Shown: positions 1 to 8,810 of the stretch, piece after piece
Numbering within the stretch: position 1 is the first letter of the stretch
How the letters are laid out: every line of letters starts with the position of its first letter
Source: an uncultured Pseudomonadota bacterium
GTDB taxonomy: Bacteria; Myxococcota_A; UBA796; UBA9615
Assembly: GCA_937891735.1 (NCBI GenBank)
Contig: CALAGR010000258.1
Span: 1 to 38,044, forward strand
Direction of reading: 5' to 3'
DNA: 38,044 bases
Notes under the pieces: model-generated
What the model was told of the DNA's origin: nothing
Databases searched by the model: none
The model's input: only the letters and a program-made list of their open reading frames with translations
Position numbers and translations under genes: made by a program

Positions 1-1110
1 CAGGTCCGCCAGCCCCGGGTGGTGCTCGAAGGTCGCCGTGGGCTCCCGCCCCGCCAGCAGCTCGCACACCGCGGTGATCCGCTCCGCGCAGCGGCCGTCG
101 CCGAACGGGTTGATCCGGTACGGACGGCTGTCGTGGCCGGCGATCGCGTCGGCGACCACCTCGGCCAGACCCGTGTCCTTCGCGAGATCGAAGAGCCGGT
201 TCGCGCCGAGGAACACCGTCTCCATGCGCTCGGTGTTGGGGCGCAGGGTGACGCACGGGATGTCCAGGCTGATCGCCTCCTCCTGAACGCCCCCGCTGTC
301 GCTGAGGATGACCGTGGCTCCGCTCATGGCGCGGCAGAAGTCCAGGTAGCCCACGGGCTCGGACAGCGTGATGTTGGACGGCCAGGTCAGCCCGAACTCC
401 TCGGCCTGCTTCGCCGTGCGCGGATGCACCGGGAACAGGATCGGCATGTCGATGGCGCCCAGCTCCTTCAGGGCCCGTCCGAAGACCACGGGGTCATCCA
501 CGGTCGCCTGGCGGTGCATGGTCAGCACGGCGTACCGGGACAGCTCCGCCACCGCCGCGGGGAGCGGGCGCGCGTCGATCAGGTGGCGGTGTCGCCGCCA
601 CGCGTCCACCACGAGGTTGCCCACCGCCGGGCAGGTCACGGTGTCGTATCCCTCGAACGCGTTCAGGAACCAGGTGGCGAGGCCCGTGGGCGCCAGCCGG
701 AGCGCGGACATGCGATCCACGCGGACCCGGTTCAGTTCCTCCGGCATCGAGCGGTCGAAGGAGCGGATCCCCGCCTCGACGTGGATCAGGATCGCGCCGA
801 TCTCGGTGGCGGCCAGCGCCGCGGCGAGGGTCGAGTTCGTGTCGCCGTAGCAGATCACCACCTCCGCGCGGAGGTCCCGGATCGCCTCGGTGGTGGCCCG
901 CGTCAGGGCCTCGGGGTCCGACGAGCCCACATCGAGGAACAGGCCCGGGGGCGCCGCCTGGAGTTCATCGATGAACACCTGCACCATGGACGGCGAATAA
1001 TGCTGCCCAGTGAACAGATAGGTGTGCTCGAAACGCTCATCGAGCAGCGGCACCAGGGGTGCCAGCTTGATCAGCTCGGGCCGGGTTCCAGCCACCGTAA
1101 CCACGCGCAT
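1..1110 (-). CDS. wecB: UDP-N-acetylglucosamine 2-epimerase (non-hydrolysing), partial at left edge
   Basis: This enzyme interconverts UDP-GlcNAc and UDP-ManNAc, supplying ManNAc-type sugars for surface polysaccharide in the cytoplasm. Reading the minus strand from ATG at 1110 gives 370 codons without a stop, running off the window, so the C-terminus is missing. The N-terminus carries the family signature GTRPELIKLAPL. A GDTNS motif, an HVEAG motif, EELNR and a TMHR motif follow in the order expected for the catalytic Asp, two Glu and His. Near the visible end is a DSGGVQEEA segment typical of the UDP-binding C-terminal Rossmann half. The family is usually about 370-390 residues, so only a short tail is absent. 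The gene is divergent from a sugar nucleotidyltransferase 56 bp away, which suggests a shared glycan pathway. Family assignment is secure; which polysaccharide it serves cannot be told. Confidence 0.93.
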   Translation of the reverse strand, partial: MRVVTVAGTRPELIKLAPLVPLLDERFEHTYLFTGQHYSPSMVQVFIDELQAAPPGLFLDVGSSDPEALTRATTEAIRDLRAEVVICYGDTNSTLAAALAATEIGAILIHVEAGIRSFDRSMPEELNRVRVDRMSALRLAPTGLATWFLNAFEGYDTVTCPAVGNLVVDAWRRHRHLIDARPLPAAVAELSRYAVLTMHRQATVDDPVVFGRALKELGAIDMPILFPVHPRTAKQAEEFGLTWPSNITLSEPVGYLDFCRAMSGATVILSDSGGVQEEAISLDIPCVTLRPNTERMETVFLGANRLFDLAKDTGLAEVVADAIAGHDSRPYRINPFGDGRCAERITAVCELLAGREPTATFEHHPGLADL

Positions 1111-1166
1111 CTGTTCCGCCCTCTCGATCCCTGTGGAAATCGCGGGGTCAGTATCGTGGTGACGAA

Positions 1167-2327
1167 GTGACCGAACATGACGAAATGTCCCCCGTTGGGA
1201 CCGCCCCGCGCGCGCTCATCCTCGGAGCCGGCTTTGGAACCCGTCTGCTCCCCCTCACCGAGCAGGTCCCCAAACCGGTGATCCCCATCCTGGGTCGGCC
1301 TCTTATCGGCCATCCCCTGATTCACCTTTATTCAGAAGGTTGCCACGAAGCGTGGGTGAATGCACACCACCGCCCCGAGCGCCTCAGCGCGGTGCTCGAC
1401 GCGTGGGTGCAGCGACGCCTGCAGCGAATGAAGGTGCACTACTCGGTCGAGCAGCCCGAGATCCTCGGAACGGCGGGGGCGGTGCGGCTCCTGGAGGGGC
1501 CGCTGACGGAGAGCGGCGAGCCCTTCCTGATGCTCAACGGGGACGCGCTCCTGGGCATGGACCTGGGCGCGCTGATGGCCGTTCACCGCATCCACCGCGC
1601 CGAGGGCGCGCTCGCCACGCTGCTCTGCATCGAGCGCCCGGACGCCGAGAAGTACGGGGCGGTGGTCAGCGTGAACGCCCAGGGGCGGATCCTGCACCTG
1701 CAGGGTCTGGGCGGGCTCCCTGGGGTCAGTGAGGACGATCTGGCGGCCGCGACGCCCACCGTGTTCTGCGGGGTACACCTCATCGAGCCGGCCGTGGTGC
1801 CCCACCTGCCGCCCCGGGGGAGCTTCGGCTGCATCGTCAGGCAGGGCTACGTGCCCCTGCTGCAGCAGGGCGCGGACATCCGTGCGCTGATCCTGCCGCG
1901 CAGCACGGCGTTCCACGACGTCGGGACCCCGGCGCGGTACCTGGACGCCCAGGCGGCGTTGTTCGCAGGCGAGGTGGAGCTTCCCGTGGGGCAGGGGGTC
2001 GATCCCGCGGAGGCGATGTTCCAGGAGGCGGTCTATGCGGTCGATGCAGCGGGCCGGGAGTACGGCCGCGCCGACGGCGTACGCGGGCTGGCCGGGGCGC
2101 GGCTCGAGCCGCCGTTCTTCTTCGGACCCGGAAACGAGATCGGCCCGGGGGCGGTCATCGGCCCGAACGCGAGCATCGGGGCGGCAAACGTGATCGGCGC
2201 GGGGGCCAGGGTGAGCGACGCGGCGCTGTGGGCCCAGGTGGAGGTGGGCGCGGGGGAGCGGCTGTCGGGGGTGATCGCCGCGAGGCTGGCCGGCGAGCGC
2301 GTGGTGGTGGACGCCCGCCCTCTCTGA
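1167..2327 (+). CDS. Sugar-1-phosphate nucleotidyltransferase with hexapeptide-type C-terminus
   Basis: This is probably a GDP-mannose or NDP-sugar pyrophosphorylase, joining an NTP to a sugar-1-phosphate. The N-terminus has the nucleotide-binding signature GAGFGTRLLPLT followed by VPKPVIPILGRP, and LNGDALLGMDLG around residue 120 supplies the metal-binding Asp. After the about 270-residue transferase fold there is a short run of hexapeptide-like repeats (IGPGAVIGPNASIGAANVIG, about residues 325-345), indicating a left-handed beta-helix tail. The predicted start is GTG at 1167; ATG at 1185 (MSPVGTAP) is an equally plausible start, and neither has a clear Shine-Dalgarno. Length is 386 residues from GTG. 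The divergent wecB neighbour supports a role in activated sugar supply. The specific sugar is not determined; ManC/GMPP-like is my best guess. Confidence 0.85.
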   Translation: MTEHDEMSPVGTAPRALILGAGFGTRLLPLTEQVPKPVIPILGRPLIGHPLIHLYSEGCHEAWVNAHHRPERLSAVLDAWVQRRLQRMKVHYSVEQPEILGTAGAVRLLEGPLTESGEPFLMLNGDALLGMDLGALMAVHRIHRAEGALATLLCIERPDAEKYGAVVSVNAQGRILHLQGLGGLPGVSEDDLAAATPTVFCGVHLIEPAVVPHLPPRGSFGCIVRQGYVPLLQQGADIRALILPRSTAFHDVGTPARYLDAQAALFAGEVELPVGQGVDPAEAMFQEAVYAVDAAGREYGRADGVRGLAGARLEPPFFFGPGNEIGPGAVIGPNASIGAANVIGAGARVSDAALWAQVEVGAGERLSGVIAARLAGERVVVDARPL

Positions 2328-2334
2328 CGAGCCC

Positions 2335-3450
2335 CTACTTGCGCTCGAGTTCCTCGATGAGGCTGTCGATCTGATCGTCCAGACCCAGGACGATCTCGTC
2401 CAGGTCCTCCATGGGGGACTTCTCGCTGGCGTTGCGGCGACGCAGCCGCTCGATCACGTCCGTCGTGGCCAGCACCCCGGCGACCATGTTGGCCAGCGCC
2501 CTCAGGAAGAGGATCTCGCGGCGCGTGAACCCGTGGGAGACCCGGCGCGTGGTGAGGCTCATGGTGCCGACCACGACCTCCTTGACGCACAGCGGGAGCA
2601 CCAGGCAGGACCGCAGATCGACGGACTGGATGAAGACCAGCACCTCCCGCATGTCCGGATCTGCGTGCACATCCTCGATGAGGACCGTGTCGCCGCTGTC
2701 CAGACAGCGCCTGATCTCTGGGTACTTGTGCAGGTCGAGGGTGTGGTTGCGCAGGTTGGGGTCGTCATGGGACGCCATGACCACCACCTCGCTGTCCCTG
2801 GACCCGCGGACCACGACGTTGCACCGGCTGACGGGGACGGTGTGGGCCACCCGACGCACCGCCACGTACAGCGCATCCGAGACCGGCAACGAGCTCGCCA
2901 TGGCCTCGCTGACCTCGATCAGGGTGCTCAGGTCGGCCTCGTAGAAGTGGTCCAGCCCCATGGGCAGACCGTCCGGGATCCCGCGGACCGGCCGCACCGG
3001 ATCCATCTCCTGCGTCAGCACGGTCTCGTCCGCCATGGAGAGCATGAGATCGGGGATGTCGATCGAGTCCGGCGTCCGGGACCGGATGTGCAGGCCGATC
3101 CGGTTCAGCAGATCGGCGGGCACGATGGCCCCGTGCAGCACGTCGTCCGCCCCGTGGCTGAGGCAGGCGTCGATCTCCGCGGCGTCGAACTCGGGCAGCA
3201 GGATCAGCACGGCGCAGTGGGATGTGCGGGGGTCGGTCTTGAGGCTGTGCAGCGATTCGAGGGCGTCGCACCCGGGCATGCGTCGGGACATGAGGACGAG
3301 GTTCGCCCCGAAGAGCCCGACCTCCTCGGCGATCATCGACCAGTCCATCGCCTCCTGCAGGCGGTAGCCGCCACCCTCCAGCGCGCTGCGCAGGTTGCGC
3401 GCGAGCGCGGCGTCGGGGGTGGCCAGGTAGATCTTGCCGCGCGTCTCCAT
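2335..3450 (-). CDS. Degenerate receiver-GAF domain protein
   Basis: This 371-residue cytoplasmic protein starts at ATG 3450, with GGAG just upstream. Residues about 5-125 look like a response-regulator receiver domain (hydrophobic LVLM strand, RMPGCDALESL, GADDVL). The phospho-acceptor Asp is replaced by Ser55, the Thr/Ser position by Pro, and the conserved Lys-Pro near the end is absent, so it is unlikely to be phosphorylated in the normal way. Residues about 185-345 form a GAF domain (DLSTLIEVSEAMAS to LRALANMVAGVLA). A short acidic, probably helical tail ends in EELERK. No output domain such as HTH, GGDEF or kinase is present. It converges with the nucleotidyltransferase (7 bp between stops) and is divergent from the acyl-CoA synthetase. 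A role as a non-enzymatic sensor or adaptor is inference. Confidence 0.8.
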   Translation of the reverse strand: METRGKIYLATPDAALARNLRSALEGGGYRLQEAMDWSMIAEEVGLFGANLVLMSRRMPGCDALESLHSLKTDPRTSHCAVLILLPEFDAAEIDACLSHGADDVLHGAIVPADLLNRIGLHIRSRTPDSIDIPDLMLSMADETVLTQEMDPVRPVRGIPDGLPMGLDHFYEADLSTLIEVSEAMASSLPVSDALYVAVRRVAHTVPVSRCNVVVRGSRDSEVVVMASHDDPNLRNHTLDLHKYPEIRRCLDSGDTVLIEDVHADPDMREVLVFIQSVDLRSCLVLPLCVKEVVVGTMSLTTRRVSHGFTRREILFLRALANMVAGVLATTDVIERLRRRNASEKSPMEDLDEIVLGLDDQIDSLIEELERK

Positions 3451-3564
3451 CGACTCCAGATCCGTCTGCCGGGACGCATGTCCGCCAGACCCGCGCATCC
3501 TAGCAGCCTCCCCGGCGCAGGCGTACGGACGCCCGACCGGCGCGCAGGCTCTATTGTGCTGCCC

Positions 3565-5382
3565 ATGGAGTTCACCAAGGAGACCATCAACCACGTCCTG
3601 TTGTGGCGGATGGAGCAGACGGATCGCGACGTCGCCTACTTCGCCGAGGCGGCGGACGGCCGCTTCGTGCCCGTCGGCCCTCCCCAGGCGCGGCGCAACA
3701 ACCTGAGCTGGGCCGCGGCGCTGATCCGGCGCGGTCTGCCCGTCGGCACCCGGGTGGCGATCCTCGCGGGCGTCCGGGCCGAGTGGGTGGAGTGCGATCT
3801 CGGCAACCTGCTCGCCCGCACCGTCACCATCGGCGTGTACCCCACGTCCACCCCCGACTCCATCGCCTACATCCTGCAGCACAGCGAAGCCCGGGTGCTG
3901 GTGGTGGGTGACCAGGCCGATCTCGACCGGTGCGCGTCGATCCTGGGCTCCTGCCCGGGGCTGGACCTGATCGTCGCGATGGAGCCGGTCACCGCCCCGC
4001 CGGGCCTGGGCGTAGAGCTCACGACCCTGGACGACGTGCGCCTCCAGGGGGACCAGGCGCTCGCGGGGGGCGAGGCCTGGCTGCTCGAGCACGCCGCCCA
4101 GGCCGAGCCGGACGACATGATCACCGTGGTCTACACGTCGGGCACCACCGGACCGCCGAAGGGCGCCGTGCTCACCCACCGCAACCTGTTTGCCGTCACG
4201 GACGCCGTGAACGCCATGTTCCGGTTCCGGGACGACCAGATCGGGCTCGTGTACCTGCCCCTGGCCCACATCCTCCAGCGCTACGCCGTCTACCAGGGGC
4301 TGCGCTTCGGCGGGATCGGCTACTACAGCCGACGGATGACCGAGCTCGGCGAGGTGCTGCCCGCCGTGCGCCCCCACGTGCTCGCCGCGGTGCCGCGGGT
4401 CCTGGAGAAGATCCACGCCAAGGCCATGGCCCGGATCCAGGGCATGTCGTCGTTTCGCCAGGCCGTGGTTCGCTGGGCGTTTGCCGTGGGGACCACCGTC
4501 GCCGACGCCGAACGCGCAGGGCAGAGCGTCTCCTGGTGGGAGCGCCGGCAGCAGCGGGTGGCGGATCGCCTTGTGTTCTCGAAGATCCGCGAGCGCCTGG
4601 GCGGCAACGTCGAGGTCATCGTGTCCGGGGGCGCGCCCCTGGCCCCCGAGCTGTGTTCCTGGTTCCAGGCGGCGGGCCTGCTCGTGATCGAGGGCTACGG
4701 CCTGACCGAGACCTCCGCGCCGGCCACGACGAACACGCCGGACATCCAGCGCATCGGGACCGTGGGCAAGGCCATCCCGGGCACCGAGGTGAAGCTGGCC
4801 TCCGACGGCGAGATCCTCATCAAGGGCGCCGGCGTGTTCCGGGGGTACTTCAAGGACGAGGCCGCCACCGCCGCGGCGTTCGACGCCGACGGGTTCTTCC
4901 GCTCGGGCGACATCGGCGAGTTCGACGCCGACGGGTTTCTGCGGATCACCGACCGCAAGAAGGACCTCATCATCACCGCCGCGGGCAAGAACATCGCTCC
5001 CGCGAACATCGAGAACCTGCTCAAGCAGCACCGGCTGGTGGGGCAGGCGATGGTGCACGGCGACCGGCGCCGGTATCTGACCTGTCTGCTGACGCTGTGC
5101 CCCGAGGAGACCCCGGAGTGGGCCGCGGAGCAGGGGCTGACGGACCGCTCCCTGGCCGCCGTGGCGGCCCTTCCGAGCGTGCGGGTGGAGCTGGAGCGGC
5201 ACGTGATGGCCACGAACGCGCTCCTCGCGAGCTACGAGTCGGTCAAGAAGTGGACGCTGCTGCCGGTGGCGTTCGAGATCGACAACGGCTATCTCACGCC
5301 GACCCTCAAGCTCAAGCGCCGCCAGATCACCCAGGACTTCCGTGAGCAGCTCGACGCCTTCTACGCCGCCGACGAGGACTGA
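3565..5382 (+). CDS. Long-chain acyl-CoA synthetase (AMP-binding)
   Basis: This enzyme activates fatty acids to acyl-CoA through an acyl-adenylate. The 605-residue protein begins at ATG 3565 (MEFTKETINHVLL). The P-loop-like motif YTSGTTGPPKG lies at residues 190-200, GYGLTET at 377-383, an RSGDIGEFDADGFL adenylate motif follows, and DRKKDLIITAAGKNIAP contains the hinge and the catalytic Lys region. Layout and length match the FadD15/AMP-dependent synthetase class of about 600 residues. The start was chosen because it opens directly into family-like sequence; coding potential upstream in the same frame is the antisense shadow of the GAF gene. It is followed 16 bp later by a MATE transporter, so the two probably share a transcript. 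Substrate chain length cannot be read from sequence. Confidence 0.93.
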   Translation: MEFTKETINHVLLWRMEQTDRDVAYFAEAADGRFVPVGPPQARRNNLSWAAALIRRGLPVGTRVAILAGVRAEWVECDLGNLLARTVTIGVYPTSTPDSIAYILQHSEARVLVVGDQADLDRCASILGSCPGLDLIVAMEPVTAPPGLGVELTTLDDVRLQGDQALAGGEAWLLEHAAQAEPDDMITVVYTSGTTGPPKGAVLTHRNLFAVTDAVNAMFRFRDDQIGLVYLPLAHILQRYAVYQGLRFGGIGYYSRRMTELGEVLPAVRPHVLAAVPRVLEKIHAKAMARIQGMSSFRQAVVRWAFAVGTTVADAERAGQSVSWWERRQQRVADRLVFSKIRERLGGNVEVIVSGGAPLAPELCSWFQAAGLLVIEGYGLTETSAPATTNTPDIQRIGTVGKAIPGTEVKLASDGEILIKGAGVFRGYFKDEAATAAAFDADGFFRSGDIGEFDADGFLRITDRKKDLIITAAGKNIAPANIENLLKQHRLVGQAMVHGDRRRYLTCLLTLCPEETPEWAAEQGLTDRSLAAVAALPSVRVELERHVMATNALLASYESVKKWTLLPVAFEIDNGYLTPTLKLKRRQITQDFREQLDAFYAADED

Positions 5383-5398
5383 CACCCCGCTCCTGCGC

Positions 5399-6727
5399 AT
5401 GACGCCGGCGCGCGCCGTCTGGTCCGTCGCCTGGCCGATGATCGCCCTGGGGCTGCTCAAGTCGAGCTACTTCCTGACGGACAGCTGGTTCGTGGGCAAG
5501 CTCGGGGACGACGCGCTGGAGGCCCTGGGGGGGGCCGCGTTCGCGTGGTGGATGATCTTCACCTGCACCGAGCTTCCCGGCGTGGGGGTGCACGCCCTCA
5601 TCGCCAGGCAGGAGGGGGCAGCGCGCCGGGACCTGATCCCCGCGACCCTGGTGCAGGGCCTGTGGGTGGGCCTGGGGGTCTCCGTGCTGCTGCTCGCGTG
5701 CGTGCCTGTGCAGTCCGCGTACTTCGATCTGCTGGGGTTCTCCCGCGACTCCGCGGCGATGGGCTTCGGGCTCGACTTCCTGGGGGTCAGCCTCGCCACC
5801 GCCCTCGCCCTGGTGGTGCACACCGTGACGGGGACGGCGTTCCGGGCGCTCGGTGAGACGCGCACGGCGCTCGTGATCACCTCCGCGACCCTCGCCGTCA
5901 ACGCCGCGCTGGACCCGGCGCTGATCTGGGGCTGGGGTCCCCTGCCGGCCCTGGGCATCGCTGGCGCCGCCTGGGCGACCGCCGTGGCGAGCGCCTTCGG
6001 AGCGGCGCTGGGGCTGGTGGTGCTGGCCCGCCGGGGGATCCACCTGCTCCCGGCGCCGCCGCTGCCCCAGCGCATGGGGCTCATCGCGCGCATCGGGATC
6101 CCCGTGACCGTCGCCGGGCTGGGCTTCTCCATGGTCTACGTCCTGCTCGGCCGGCTCATCACGGACTTCGGCGAGCACCACATCGCGGCGCTCGGCGTGG
6201 GTCATCGCCTGGAGAGCATGGCCTACATGGTCACCGTGGGGATCTCCGTGGGGGCCGCCACGATGGTGGGGCAGCACCTCGGCGCCGGCAACGTCGGCAG
6301 GGCCGAAGAGGCCGCGCGCGCCGCCAACCGGCTGTGCATCGGCTTCATGCTGCCCATCGGGGCCCTGCTGTTCTTCGGCGCCGAGGTGTTCTTCGACTGG
6401 TTCACCGACGATCCGGAGATCATCGCGTCGGGGGCCCTGTACCTGCGCTGCCAGGCGCTGGTGTTCGTGGCGATGGGCATCGAGGTGGTCTACGAGGGCG
6501 CGTTCTCGGGCGCCGGAGACACGATGCCGCCCCTGGTGGTCAGCGGAACCCTCACCGCGGCCCGGATCCCGCTGGCGTGGCTGTTCGCGTACACCCTGGG
6601 CATGGGGATCCTGGGGGTGTGGATCGCCATCGCGGTGTCCACGGCGCTCAAGGGCGCGGTGCTGTGGCTGTGGTGGCAGCGCGGACGCTGGGCCACGACC
6701 CTCAGCAACGCCGAGGTGGCCGCCTGA
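5399..6727 (+). CDS. MATE family multidrug/Na+ antiporter
   Basis: This is a polytopic inner-membrane exporter of the MATE (NorM/DinF) family, driven by Na+ or H+. The 442-residue product has about twelve hydrophobic segments in two repeats. It opens with AVWSVAWPMIALGLLKSSYFLTD, a MATE first-helix pattern, has VGKLGDDALEALGGAAFAW next, and its second half shows LGVGHRLESMAYMVTVGISV and MVGQHLGAGN. The start at ATG 5399 is preferred because it leaves 16 bp after the acyl-CoA synthetase stop and fits the usual MATE length. A GTG at 5342 would add 19 polar residues and overlap the upstream gene by 41 bp. The stop at 6725-6727 abuts the stop of the convergent mevalonate kinase gene. Substrate unknown. 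Confidence 0.9.
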   Translation: MTPARAVWSVAWPMIALGLLKSSYFLTDSWFVGKLGDDALEALGGAAFAWWMIFTCTELPGVGVHALIARQEGAARRDLIPATLVQGLWVGLGVSVLLLACVPVQSAYFDLLGFSRDSAAMGFGLDFLGVSLATALALVVHTVTGTAFRALGETRTALVITSATLAVNAALDPALIWGWGPLPALGIAGAAWATAVASAFGAALGLVVLARRGIHLLPAPPLPQRMGLIARIGIPVTVAGLGFSMVYVLLGRLITDFGEHHIAALGVGHRLESMAYMVTVGISVGAATMVGQHLGAGNVGRAEEAARAANRLCIGFMLPIGALLFFGAEVFFDWFTDDPEIIASGALYLRCQALVFVAMGIEVVYEGAFSGAGDTMPPLVVSGTLTAARIPLAWLFAYTLGMGILGVWIAIAVSTALKGAVLWLWWQRGRWATTLSNAEVAA

Positions 6728-7831
6728 TCAGCCGGTTCGGAACAGGAGCGCGTCCTCACCCCAGGCGAGGCGCACCGCCTGCCCCGCCTCCTCGCTGTCC
6801 ACCAGCGCCAGCAGGGTGCCCCCCCATCCCGCGCCGGTGATCTTCGCGGCCCGCGCCCCGGCCTGCAGGGCCGCCGCGATCCCGTCCTTGTCGTCCTGGT
6901 TCACGACCCCCAGCCGGTCCAGGGACTCCTGGTGGGCGTTCATGGCCCGGGCGAGGCCCGGCAGATCCCCGTCGGTCCAGGCCTCACGCCCCAGCCGCGC
7001 GAAGCGCCCCATCTCAGCGATGGTGCGGATCATCGCGGGGCTCTCGGCGAGTCGGTCGCGCACGCCGCTGACGATGTGCACGGTGGAGCGCGCGCTCTGG
7101 CGGGGCAGCAGCACCAGGGTCAGGTCCATCATCCCCGCCAGCGGCTCCGGGGCCTGTCCCTTGACGAACCACAGGGGCCGCTCGAGGGCCGACACCGTGT
7201 GGTCGATGCCCGACGGGTTGCCGTGAAAGAGCCGCTCGACCGCCTCTGCCGCAGCCAGCACCACGCGCTCGTCCAGGGCCCGACCGTGCCACGCGAGCAG
7301 CGCCCGGGACATGGCCACCCCCAGGGCCGCAGAGGTGCCCATGCCGCTGCGCAGGCCGCCGGTCCGCACCGCGATGCGCAGCGGAAGCGGAACCGGCACC
7401 CCGAGGGCCCGAGCTGCCGTGCCCAGGGCGCGGGACACGGCCGCGTGGGCCTCCTCCGGCGCGTCGGGATCCAGGTCGATCCTCAGGGGCGGTTGGGGCT
7501 CCCGGTCCAGGGTCGAGCCGACCGCCACGAGCATCGCCTGGGTCGCCATCGCGTCGCCCGAGAACGGCATCGTGGGGGCCTCCTCCAGCGGGCCCGTGGG
7601 CACCGGATCGTCCGCGCCGGACCCGTCGGACGCCTCGGCCAACGCGCGCCATCGGTCCGCGCTGGGATCCGAGAGCACCACGCTGAGGCGGAGGGGCAGC
7701 AACGGCACCGCGAGGGCCGGCTCGCCGTACACCACCGAGTGCTCGCCGAGCAGGATCACCTTGCCGCAGGCGCTCGCGATCGCGGGCTGCTCGCCCGGCG
7801 GCGTGTCGGGACGGTCAGAGGAGATGAGCAT
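6728..7831 (-). CDS. mvk: Mevalonate kinase
   Basis: This enzyme phosphorylates mevalonate to 5-phosphomevalonate in the mevalonate pathway. It is a GHMP kinase of 367 residues starting at ATG 7831. Motif 1 is GKVILLGEHSVVYGEPALAV near residue 23, which identifies the mevalonate kinase branch; motif 2 is GMGTSAALGVAMS, and motif 3 is KITGAGWGGTLLALV near the C-terminus. HGNPSGIDHTVS carries the expected catalytic Asp. It is the last gene of the operon. Its start lies 17 bp inside the end of the diphosphomevalonate decarboxylase gene, so translation is probably coupled. The stop TCA (minus TGA) directly abuts the TGA of the convergent MATE gene, leaving no room for an intergenic terminator. 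Confidence 0.93.
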   Translation of the reverse strand: MLISSDRPDTPPGEQPAIASACGKVILLGEHSVVYGEPALAVPLLPLRLSVVLSDPSADRWRALAEASDGSGADDPVPTGPLEEAPTMPFSGDAMATQAMLVAVGSTLDREPQPPLRIDLDPDAPEEAHAAVSRALGTAARALGVPVPLPLRIAVRTGGLRSGMGTSAALGVAMSRALLAWHGRALDERVVLAAAEAVERLFHGNPSGIDHTVSALERPLWFVKGQAPEPLAGMMDLTLVLLPRQSARSTVHIVSGVRDRLAESPAMIRTIAEMGRFARLGREAWTDGDLPGLARAMNAHQESLDRLGVVNQDDKDGIAAALQAGARAAKITGAGWGGTLLALVDSEEAGQAVRLAWGEDALLFRTG

Positions 7832-8810
7832 CGTGCACGCGGACCGGTGAGCCCGGTCGGTTCTCGAGGATGGCCAGGCCGGGTACCAGGGCCTCGATGC
7901 GCTCGCGCACCGCCGGCGCGTCCCGGCCCTCGCACAGGATGTGCACGTTGGGGCCCGCGTCCAGGGTGAAGTACACGGGCAGGCCGTCGTCCTCCCGCCA
8001 GGACCGGACCGCGTGCAGGAGCGCCAGGGTGGCGGGCTGCATGTACAGCGCACAGGGCTGACCGCTCATCATGATCCCCTGCACCTCCAGCGCCTCGTGC
8101 TCCACGATGGCCCCCAGCGTACCGAAGTCACGGCTCGCGATGGCCCCCTTCGTGGCGAGCATACACAACGGCAGCTCGGCCTGCCGCGCGGCCATGAACG
8201 GATGGCGGCCCGCGATGCGGTGGCCCTCCGAGCTCGAGATCGCCTTGGGCGCGCTGCTGACCAGGACCACGAGATCCCGCAGGTCCCAGTGGTCCGCGGG
8301 GCACAGCTGGCGGGAGAACGAGCTCGCGTCGTCGGTGCCGCCGATCCACTCCACGAAGCCTCCGTGAATGGACCGGCACCCCGAGCCGGATCCCCGGCGG
8401 GCCCAGCGGGTGAGCTCGGTCTGTTCGGGCAATCCCTCGCCGAAGGCCGCGAAGGCGGCCGTGGCCAGCGCCGCGAAGCCCGACGCGGACGAGGCGATGC
8501 CCGTGCCGGCGGGGAAGCTGTTCATCGACGCGACCCGCGCGTGCATCCGGTACCAGTCCGCGCGGATCCGGTCCAGGAAGCGGGAGATCCGCAGCCCCCG
8601 GTGGTCGAGGATGCGCTCGCCGTCCAGGTAGATCTCGTCCTGGCTCAGGCTCGGATCCCACACCACCGTGGTCGTCGTGATCGCGTCCGACAGGGTCATC
8701 GACACCGAGCCGTTCAAGGGGATGTTGTCAGCCGGGTCCGCCTTCCCCCAGTACTTGATCAGGGCGATGTTGGAGCAGGCCGAGGCGGTGCCTCGCATCT
8801 CGCGGCTCAC
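7815..8810 (-). CDS. mvaD: Diphosphomevalonate decarboxylase
   Basis: This enzyme carries out the ATP-dependent decarboxylation of mevalonate 5-diphosphate to isopentenyl diphosphate. The 331-residue protein shows the family signatures SNIALIKYWGKAD near residue 13, NIPLNGSVSMTL, and NSFPAGTGIASSASGFAAL, the phosphate-binding loop around residue 100. FTLDAGPNVHIL near the end carries the conserved catalytic Asp region. The start is GTG at 8810, forming a GTGA overlap with the stop of the phosphomevalonate kinase gene; ATG at 8798 is an alternative four codons in. The length is typical of bacterial enzymes (about 320-340). It sits between the two mevalonate kinases, in an order that fits one coupled pathway transcript. 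Function is secure. Confidence 0.95.
   Translation of the reverse strand: MSREMRGTASACSNIALIKYWGKADPADNIPLNGSVSMTLSDAITTTTVVWDPSLSQDEIYLDGERILDHRGLRISRFLDRIRADWYRMHARVASMNSFPAGTGIASSASGFAALATAAFAAFGEGLPEQTELTRWARRGSGSGCRSIHGGFVEWIGGTDDASSFSRQLCPADHWDLRDLVVLVSSAPKAISSSEGHRIAGRHPFMAARQAELPLCMLATKGAIASRDFGTLGAIVEHEALEVQGIMMSGQPCALYMQPATLALLHAVRSWREDDGLPVYFTLDAGPNVHILCEGRDAPAVRERIEALVPGLAILENRPGSPVRVHDAHLL

Noticed and set aside
19..1170. Open plus-strand frame opposite the UDP-GlcNAc epimerase
   Set aside because: The minus strand holds a full set of family motifs, while this frame is Arg/Gln-rich with no recognisable motif.
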